Positions 30,523 to 38,835 of a stretch of DNA of 38,835 nt are shown here, in pieces. A program made the translations under genes and the position numbers. The stretch is from positions 1 through 38,835 of the forward strand of contig NZ_JAMQQG010000037.1 in the NCBI RefSeq assembly GCF_023716925.1, read 5' to 3'. Below the pieces are notes generated by a model. The model did not search any database and was not told the DNA's origin. It saw only the letters and a program-made list of their open reading frames with translations. The DNA is from Frankia sp. R82 (GTDB lineage Bacteria; Actinomycetota; Actinomycetes; Frankiales; Frankiaceae). How positions within the stretch are numbered: position 1 is the first letter of the stretch; each line of letters begins with the position of its first letter.

Positions 30523-32736
30523 TCACGTCCGCCTGGATTGGTGCCAGCGGGGCAGACGCACTGTTCTGGGACGAGCCGTGCCGTCCGGACGGGCGAGCCG
30601 CCCCGGCCACCAGATGCGCCGGCCGATGTCCAGACTCAGCGCCGGAACCAGTACCGAGCGGACGACCAGCGTGTCGAGCAGTACACCGAAGGCGACCACG
30701 AAGCCGATCTCGGCGAGCTGGACCAGCGGAAAGATGATCAATGCCGAGAACGTCGCGGCGAGCACGATACCCGCAGAGGTGATCACCCCGCCGGTGACGG
30801 CGAGTGCGTGCAGCACCCCGGGCCGGGCCCCGATCCGCTGCGACTCCTCGCGGACCCGGGTCATCAGGAAGATGTTGTAGTCGACGCCGAGCGCCACCAG
30901 GAAGATGAACGCGAACAGCGGCAGCGACGGATCGGCGGCGGGGAACCCGAACAGCCAGCGGTAGGCGACGGCGCTGGTGCCGAGCGCGGCCAGAAACGAC
31001 AGCACGACCGTCACCATCAGCAGCAACGGCGCGACGATCGCCCGCAGCAGGAAGATCAGCACCGCGAACACGACCAGGAGCACCAGCGGGATGACCACGG
31101 TGCGGTCGCGGACGGCGGCCCGGCGCACGTCGAGGTTCACCGCCGTGTTCCCGCCGACCATCGCCTGCGCGTGCGGGATCCGGTGCACCCGCTGGCGCAG
31201 GTCATCCACCGTGGCGAAGGAGGCGGCGCTGTCCGGGTGGTCCCGCAGGATCACGATGAACTGCACCTGGGCGCCGGCCCGCCCGTTCTCGGCCCGTCCG
31301 CTCTCGGCCAGGCCGGCCACCCCGGGCACCTGCCGAATCGTCCGTTCGACCGCCGTCGCCGCCGACGCGTTCGCGATCACAAAGGCCGGCGCCGCGACTC
31401 CCGGCGGGAAGTCGGCGGCCACCAGATCGACGCCACGGACCGACTCCACGCCGCGGCGGAACCCCTGATCGCCCCGCAGCGAGGTGTCCATCGCCAGCAG
31501 TCCAAGGGTGAGCACGCCGAGCAGCAGCGACGTGGTCACCCAGACCGTGCGTGGCCGGCGGTCGATCGTCGTGCCGATCCGGACCCAGCGTCCCGGCTCC
31601 TCGGCGAGGTCGAACTCGGTGAGATCCTCATGGCCGGGGACGGTCGGGGCGGCGAGCGCCGCAGCATGCGCCGACCGGGCGGCGGCGCCGTGGCGCGCCG
31701 CCTCGGTGACCGGCGGATGTTCGCCGAAGCGGGGGATGCGTGGCCAGAACAGCCGCCGTCCGCACAGCACCATCGCCGCCGGCAACAGAGTGGTCATCGT
31801 GACCAGGGCGGTGGAGATCCCGATCGCGCCGACCGGGCCGAGGCCGCGGTCGGAGGCGAGCACGCCGACCAGCAGGCACAGCATGCCGATGACGACGGTG
31901 CCGGCGGACGCGACGATCGCGGGGCCGGCGCGCCGCAGCGCCTGGCGCATCGCCTGCCGCGGATCGCGGTGACGGGTCAGCTCCTCCCGGTAGCGGGCGA
32001 TCAGCAGCAGGGCGTAGTCCGTGCCCGCGCCGAACACGAGAACCCGCAGGATGCCGGAACTCTGCCCGTTCACGGTGAGGGCGGTGTTGCGGGCGAGCAG
32101 ATCGATGATGCCGGCGGCGGCCTGGTCCGCGATGCCCACCGACGCCAGCGGTACCAGCCACAGCAGCGGACTGCGGTACACCACCAGCAGGATCACCGCG
32201 ACGATCCCGGCGGTGACCAGCAGCAGCCGCGACTCGATGGTGCTGAACAGGTGGTAGGTGTCGGCGACCAGGCCGGCCGGGCCGGTCACGGCGACTTCGG
32301 TGCCCGGTGGCGCCAGCGCCGCGGCGAGCCGGCGCATCTGTTGCACCTCGTCGGTGAAGCGCACCACATTGTCCGACTGTGCCAGCGGCACGGTGAGCAC
32401 CAGTGTCCGGCCGTTTGGCGAGAGCACCGGGCCGAGGACCTGCCCGGCGGCGTAAGGCGCAAGTTTTCTGCCGATCGCGGTGGCCGCAGTCCGGTCGCCG
32501 GCGGTGAGCCCGCCGGGTCTGGTCATCACGACGACGGTGGGAACGGCGTCACCGCTCGGGAAGCGACGCTGTGCGGCAAGCAGCCGAGTGGACTCGGCCT
32601 GCGCCGGCAGGAACGCGGCGGCGTCGTTCTTCTCCGCCTGCGGCAGATGGGACGCCAGCGGGCTGAGCACCGCCGCGACGACGATCCAGAACGCGATGAC
32701 GAACCAGGCCGACCGACGGCCGAGGATCCACGACAT
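30523..32736 (-). CDS. MMPL/RND family transporter, second copy (737 aa)
   Basis: Membrane exporter of the MMPL class. The N-terminus MSWILGRRSAWFVIAFWIVVAAVLSPLA gives the first helix. The two helix bundles hold FGAGTDYALLLIARYREE (about residue 240) and LGVDYNIFLMTRVREES (about residue 630), the paired proton-relay signatures. The two extracytoplasmic loops lie at about 35-170 and 410-540. The ATG at 32736 has GGGAGGGG eight bases upstream; a GTG nine codons earlier is less likely. It is only distantly similar to the MMPL protein at the left end. Only 25 bases separate its stop from the PH gene downstream, so MMPL-ydbS-ydbT may be one operon. Substrate unknown. Confidence 0.92.
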   Translation of the reverse strand: MSWILGRRSAWFVIAFWIVVAAVLSPLASHLPQAEKNDAAAFLPAQAESTRLLAAQRRFPSGDAVPTVVVMTRPGGLTAGDRTAATAIGRKLAPYAAGQVLGPVLSPNGRTLVLTVPLAQSDNVVRFTDEVQQMRRLAAALAPPGTEVAVTGPAGLVADTYHLFSTIESRLLLVTAGIVAVILLVVYRSPLLWLVPLASVGIADQAAAGIIDLLARNTALTVNGQSSGILRVLVFGAGTDYALLLIARYREELTRHRDPRQAMRQALRRAGPAIVASAGTVVIGMLCLLVGVLASDRGLGPVGAIGISTALVTMTTLLPAAMVLCGRRLFWPRIPRFGEHPPVTEAARHGAAARSAHAAALAAPTVPGHEDLTEFDLAEEPGRWVRIGTTIDRRPRTVWVTTSLLLGVLTLGLLAMDTSLRGDQGFRRGVESVRGVDLVAADFPPGVAAPAFVIANASAATAVERTIRQVPGVAGLAESGRAENGRAGAQVQFIVILRDHPDSAASFATVDDLRQRVHRIPHAQAMVGGNTAVNLDVRRAAVRDRTVVIPLVLLVVFAVLIFLLRAIVAPLLLMVTVVLSFLAALGTSAVAYRWLFGFPAADPSLPLFAFIFLVALGVDYNIFLMTRVREESQRIGARPGVLHALAVTGGVITSAGIVLAATFSALIIFPLVQLAEIGFVVAFGVLLDTLVVRSVLVPALSLDIGRRIWWPGRLARPDGTARPRTVRLPRWHQSRRT

Positions 32737-32818
32737 GTCGACCGCCCCTCCCTGTCCGCTCACCCACCGTCACGGCGCTGGGCAAAATCGTCGCAGGTCC
32801 GAGGCTCGGGCGCTGGTC

Positions 32819-33739
32819 TCAGGTCGTCGCGGCCCAGGCGCGGGCGACCTCCGCGGCGACGGCGACGTTGTTGCGCACCGCGTTGATGTTGACCTCGAGG
32901 CTGGCCCCGCCGGTCTCGCGATGGAACGTCTCGAGCAGGAACGGAGTGACCGACTTCCCGCGGATGCCGCGTTCGGACGCCCAGGTCAGGGCATCGGCCA
33001 GCACCCGGTCGTGCAGCCCGGGGTCGAGCGCGAGCTCCACGGGCAACGGGGTGGCGACGACGATCGCGCTGCGCAGCCCCAGATCGTCGGCCGCGGTCAT
33101 GGCGGCGGCGACCTGGGTGGGCTCGCTGACCCGCCAGTCCAGGTCATAGGAGGTGTGCGGCAGGTAGAACCCGGGGAATGTTGACGTTCGGTAGCCGACG
33201 ACGGTGACGCCGAGGGTCTCGAGCCGTTCGAGGGTTGCGCCGACGTCAAGAATCGACTTCACGCCGGCACACACCACCGTGATCGGGGTGCTGGCGAGCG
33301 TTACCAGATCCGCAGACTCGTCGTAGCTGTCGCCGGCACCGCGGTGCACGCCGCCGAGCCCGCCGGTGGCGAACACTCGCACGCCGACCCGGGCGGCGAG
33401 CAGCGACGTCGCCGCGACGGTTGTCGCCCCGGTCCGCCCGGTGGCGCAGGCGACCGGCAGGTCCCGGACGGACAGCTTGACCACATGCGGGTCATCGGCG
33501 ATCCGCAGCAGGTCCGCGTCGTCCAGCCCGACCCGGGGAACGCCGTCGACGACCGCGACGGTCGCCGGAGTCACCCCCTGGTCGCGCAGGTTGCCCTCGA
33601 GATCGAGGGCAACCTGCCGGTTGCGCGGCCGTGGCAGCCCGTGCGCGATCAGGGTCGACTCCAGAGCCACCACCGGTGCCCCGGCGGCCAGGGCCTGGCG
33701 CACGGCCGCCGACACGACGATGTTCGATCTGCCCGCCAT
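32819..33739 (-). CDS. psuG: Pseudouridine-5'-phosphate glycosidase
   Basis: Splits pseudouridine 5'-phosphate reversibly into uracil and ribose 5-phosphate, a step in pseudouridine breakdown. Diagnostic segments are VALESTLIAHGLPRPRN near the N-terminus, VFATGGLGGVHRGA, DESADL with metal-binding acids, VVCAGVKSILDVGATLERLETLGV with the catalytic Lys, and a C-terminal VNINAVRNN. The 306 residues match the family. The ATG at 33739 lies six bases after TAGGGT, suggesting a leaderless transcript. Its usual partner, a PfkB-family pseudouridine kinase, is not adjacent. The only PfkB gene in the window is the broken one 23 kb away. Confidence 0.95.
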   Translation of the reverse strand: MAGRSNIVVSAAVRQALAAGAPVVALESTLIAHGLPRPRNRQVALDLEGNLRDQGVTPATVAVVDGVPRVGLDDADLLRIADDPHVVKLSVRDLPVACATGRTGATTVAATSLLAARVGVRVFATGGLGGVHRGAGDSYDESADLVTLASTPITVVCAGVKSILDVGATLERLETLGVTVVGYRTSTFPGFYLPHTSYDLDWRVSEPTQVAAAMTAADDLGLRSAIVVATPLPVELALDPGLHDRVLADALTWASERGIRGKSVTPFLLETFHRETGGASLEVNINAVRNNVAVAAEVARAWAATT

Positions 33740-33745
33740 GCGCCG

Positions 33746-33751
33746 ACCCTA
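33746..33751 (-). promoter_or_regulatory. Candidate -10 box of psuG, leaderless type
   Basis: On the minus strand TAGGGT lies six bases before the psuG ATG. There is no Shine-Dalgarno sequence. Confidence 0.4.
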
Positions 33752-33819
33752 TTCGACTCACTGATTGATCTGAGGCGGCCCTTTTGGCGCTCCAGTGCTG
33801 CCATTCCCTATCGCATGTC

Positions 33820-36447
<2,628 letters not shown>

Positions 36448-36521
36448 CGTTCACCATCCATCGTTCGCCATCCAGGCGGATCCCAGAGGTCACGGAAGCG
36501 GGTTCGATCTGTACAACGCTC

Positions 36522-36548
36522 ATCATACCTGAGTCGTTCCCGCTCAAC
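36522..36548 (-). promoter_or_regulatory. HAIR operator and -10 box of clpB
   Basis: CCTGAGT-N7-GCTCAAC (36528-36548 on the plus strand) matches the HspR-associated inverted repeat CTTGAGT-N7-ACTCAAG at 11 of 14 arm positions. On the minus strand it is followed directly by TATGAT, a near-perfect -10 box. HspR bound here would cover the -35 region and block transcription. The clpB start lies about 75 bases downstream. Confidence 0.7.
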
Positions 36549-36751
36549 TCGGATGCGGCGCCGGAATGGCGGGACCGCTGATGGCAGAGTCGGCAACGCT
36601 GGGCTGGTGGCAGCGGACCTGGCCGAAGACGGCGAAGGGGCCGCTCCGCTCCGCCGGACGGCGGGGGGAGAAGCCCCTGGTGGGTGCAGGCCGGCCGGCT
36701 CCTTCGCCGACGGCCCGACAATCGGTACTGCGACCAGCGCGGACGCCGTGG

Positions 36752-37372
36752 TCAGCGCCGCGGCAGCGGTCGCCACACCACCACCGCCCCGCGGTCGATC
36801 GGGACGAGGTCGCGCCGATGGCTCGCATGTGCCTCGGCCACCCTGCGCTCCGCATCGGCACGGGCGTGCGCCAGTTCGTCGGCGAGCTGGCGGACCTGGG
36901 CCTGCAGGGCAATCACCTGGGCGCCGAGACGCAGAATCTGCCGGATGCCCTCGAGATTGACGCCTTCTTCCTGGGAAAGACGCTGTACCTCCCGCAACAG
37001 GGCGACGTCCCGGGCGGAGTAACGCCGCCCACGACCCGCGGTGCGCCCCGGTGTGACCAGGCCGAGCCGATCGTAGGAACGCAGGGTCTGCGGATGCATC
37101 CCGGCGAGCTGCGCGGCGATCGAGATCACGTAGACGGGTGCGTCCTCGTCGTGCGCGAGGCCAGGCAGCGGACCGGTGGGGAAGTAGCCTTCAGGTCGCA
37201 CCTCGGTCGCCGATGTCCGGGCCGACGCCGGTGTGTTTCCCGGTGCCGATCCGGTATTCGGCGCTGACGCAGCCCCGGCGGCTGTTCCCGGCCGCACGGC
37301 TGTTCCCGGCGGGATGCGTGGCCGGGTGGACGAGCCGGGCGGGTCGGACGTGCGGTTCGGTCGTGCGGTCAT
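36752..37372 (-). CDS. hspR: HspR, MerR-family heat-shock repressor (206 aa)
   Basis: Represses dnaK-operon and clpB promoters by binding HAIR sites, with DnaK as co-repressor in relatives. The winged-helix part at about 78-125 reads [46 protein letters not shown], the classical HspR signature. The helix [19 protein letters not shown] and a coiled-coil ([25 protein letters not shown]) follow. The N-terminal 75 residues are an Ala/Pro/Thr-rich extension not usual in mycobacterial HspR. ATG 37372 overlaps the dnaJ stop by 4 bases, so translation is coupled; a later start cannot be ruled out. Confidence 0.93.
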   Translation of the reverse strand: MTARPNRTSDPPGSSTRPRIPPGTAVRPGTAAGAASAPNTGSAPGNTPASARTSATEVRPEGYFPTGPLPGLAHDEDAPVYVISIAAQLAGMHPQTLRSYDRLGLVTPGRTAGRGRRYSARDVALLREVQRLSQEEGVNLEGIRQILRLGAQVIALQAQVRQLADELAHARADAERRVAEAHASHRRDLVPIDRGAVVVWRPLPRR

Positions 37373-38583
37373 TCCCCAGTCTCCATCTGGTCCATCATGG
37401 CTGCCCGGGGATCCTCGGGATGGGCCTGAGCAAACTCGAGCAGCGCGGTACGGGCGCGTGCGGACAGCGACGACGGCTTGGGCACGACCACCTCCAGGGT
37501 GACGATCAGATCGCCATGGCCGCCGCCCGCGGTCGGGACGCCTCGGCCACGGGCCCGCAGCCGACGCCCGCTGGAGGTGCCGGCGGGCACCTTCACCGTG
37601 AGCGGGGCACCGTCCAGCGTCGGAACCCGCACCGACGCGCCCAGGGCGGCCTCGGTGATGGTCACGGGTAGCGTGACCATCAGGTTGCTGCCTTCCCGGT
37701 CGAAGATCGGATGGCGTTGTACGTGCACCGTGACCTCGAGGTCACCGCCCGGGCCGCCGCGTTCGCCGGGTGTGCCGCGACCACGGACCCGCAGCCGCTG
37801 CCCGTCACTGACCCCCGGTGGAATGCGAATGCGCTGCTCGCGTTCCCGTCGGCCGGTGCCCCGGCAGTCCGGGCAGGGATGATCGATCATGGTGCCTTTG
37901 CCGAGGCAGTCACGGCACGGTTCGGACAGGGCGAAACCGCCCTGGGCGCGGGACACCACACCGAGCCCGCGGCAGGTCGCGCAGGTCCGCGGAGCGGTCC
38001 CCGGACGGGCGCCGCTGCCCTCGCAGGTGGTGCATGTCGCGGCGCCGGGGAGCCGGACCGAGGCCTCAAGACCGGTCAGCGACTTCTCGAACGAGATCGT
38101 GATCTCGGCCTCGATGTCCCCACCACGCCGGGGGCCACGCCCCGGCGACGACGAACGTTGGAACATGTCGAAGAAGCCGCCGAGGCCGCCGCCAGAGTTA
38201 CCGAGAAGATCCTCGAAGTTGAGGTTCTGCCCGTTCCCGTTTCCGTAGCCGGCTCCCGGCGCGCCGAAGCCGCCGGTCGGCCCGAATCCGCCGCCGTAAC
38301 CCCCACCGGGCCGGCCGCCCCCGAAGGAACCGGACCGCCCACCCGCGGCAAACAGCGCCCGGGCCTCGTCGTACTCACGGCGACGGTTTTCGTCGGAGAG
38401 CACGTCGTAGGCCTCCGACACCTCCTTGAAGCGGGCCTCCGCCTTGGCATCACCCGGGTTCTTGTCGGGGTGCAGCTCGCGGGCCAGCTTGCGATAGGCC
38501 TTTTTGATGTCGGCCGCTGAGGCGTCCTTGGGAACGCCGAGAGCGGCGTAATAGTCCTTCTCGACCATGTCGCGAACACTCAC
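37369..38583 (-). CDS. dnaJ: Chaperone protein DnaJ (404 aa)
   Basis: Co-chaperone that stimulates DnaK ATPase. The J domain (about 6-75) has the HPD motif in [13 protein letters not shown] Gly/Phe-rich linker with several GGG repeats follows. The zinc-binding domain has four CxxCxGxG motifs: [24 protein letters not shown] and CPDCRGTG. The C-terminal substrate domains contain [19 protein letters not shown] and [19 protein letters not shown]. The GTG at 38583 has AGGAGGGG four bases upstream and gives the [11 protein letters not shown] start seen in the family's actinobacterial DnaJ1 type. In related genomes grpE and dnaK lie upstream; here the sequence runs into a homopolymer junction first. 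Confidence 0.96.
   Translation of the reverse strand: MSVRDMVEKDYYAALGVPKDASAADIKKAYRKLARELHPDKNPGDAKAEARFKEVSEAYDVLSDENRRREYDEARALFAAGGRSGSFGGGRPGGGYGGGFGPTGGFGAPGAGYGNGNGQNLNFEDLLGNSGGGLGGFFDMFQRSSSPGRGPRRGGDIEAEITISFEKSLTGLEASVRLPGAATCTTCEGSGARPGTAPRTCATCRGLGVVSRAQGGFALSEPCRDCLGKGTMIDHPCPDCRGTGRREREQRIRIPPGVSDGQRLRVRGRGTPGERGGPGGDLEVTVHVQRHPIFDREGSNLMVTLPVTITEAALGASVRVPTLDGAPLTVKVPAGTSSGRRLRARGRGVPTAGGGHGDLIVTLEVVVPKPSSLSARARTALLEFAQAHPEDPRAAMMDQMETGE

Positions 38584-38835
<252 letters not shown>

Noticed and set aside
30538-32886. 782-codon open frame on the plus strand
   Set aside because: Antisense shadow of the second MMPL gene, with the same Arg/His/Asp-rich composition and no recognisable domain.

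Overview
The window is about 38.8 kb of very GC-rich DNA (roughly 70% or more in most genes, by eye). It carries an actinobacterial gene set: a class II aldolase next to a DUF3151 gene and purA, an hspR-dnaJ pair with a HAIR-controlled clpB, Rpf-type cell-wall enzymes behind c-di-AMP riboswitches, and MMPL transporters. GTG starts and apparent leaderless starts are common. A Frankia-like organism (Frankiales) fits best, but this is an inference from gene content and style. No tRNA, rRNA, insertion sequence, prophage or CRISPR array was seen.

Layout. 1-2.6 kb: a cytochrome P450 C-terminal scrap cut off by a poly-G run, then an MMPL transporter. 2.8-3.7 kb: purC. 3.8-8.7 kb: a plus-strand accessory block with a membrane protein, a HIT protein, a Nudix hydrolase, a cysteine-ending leader peptide in front of a luciferase-like monooxygenase, and a PHP phosphoesterase. 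8.7-11.8 kb: a minus-strand run of three overlapping genes of visibly lower GC in its upstream part. They encode an unrecognised 392-aa protein, a PD-(D/E)XK nuclease-like protein, and a PfkB sugar/nucleoside kinase broken by one in-frame amber codon. 12.1-15.4 kb: purB, purE and purD. 16-19.1 kb: a repeat-rich hypothetical gene, purA and DUF3151. 19.2-21.4 kb: two Rpf/transglycosylase genes, each with its own ydaO-type riboswitch. 21.4-22.5 kb: about 1 kb without a gene, holding an 11-copy 20-bp repeat array. 22.6-24.6 kb: fba and a DedA protein. 24.7-30.5 kb: a CAP-domain remnant, an SDR plus GNAT pair, a lone CD-NTase-like nucleotidyltransferase and two PH-domain membrane proteins. 30.5-38.6 kb: a second MMPL transporter, psuG, clpB, hspR and dnaJ. 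The right end runs into a poly-G/poly-C junction.

How the genes fit together. Five purine-biosynthesis genes (purC, purB, purE, purD, purA) sit on the minus strand and cover late IMP synthesis and the IMP-to-AMP branch. purC is separated from purB by the 8-kb accessory block. dnaJ-hspR and clpB form the HspR heat-shock regulon: HspR is encoded here, and a HAIR site lies over the clpB promoter. The two Rpf-like genes probably tie cell-wall remodelling to c-di-AMP. The leader peptide and hairpin before the luciferase-like monooxygenase suggest cysteine-responsive attenuation of a sulfur-scavenging enzyme. The best candidates for undescribed biology are the three-gene nuclease/kinase unit at 8.7-11.8 kb and the lone CD-NTase-like gene at 27.5 kb.
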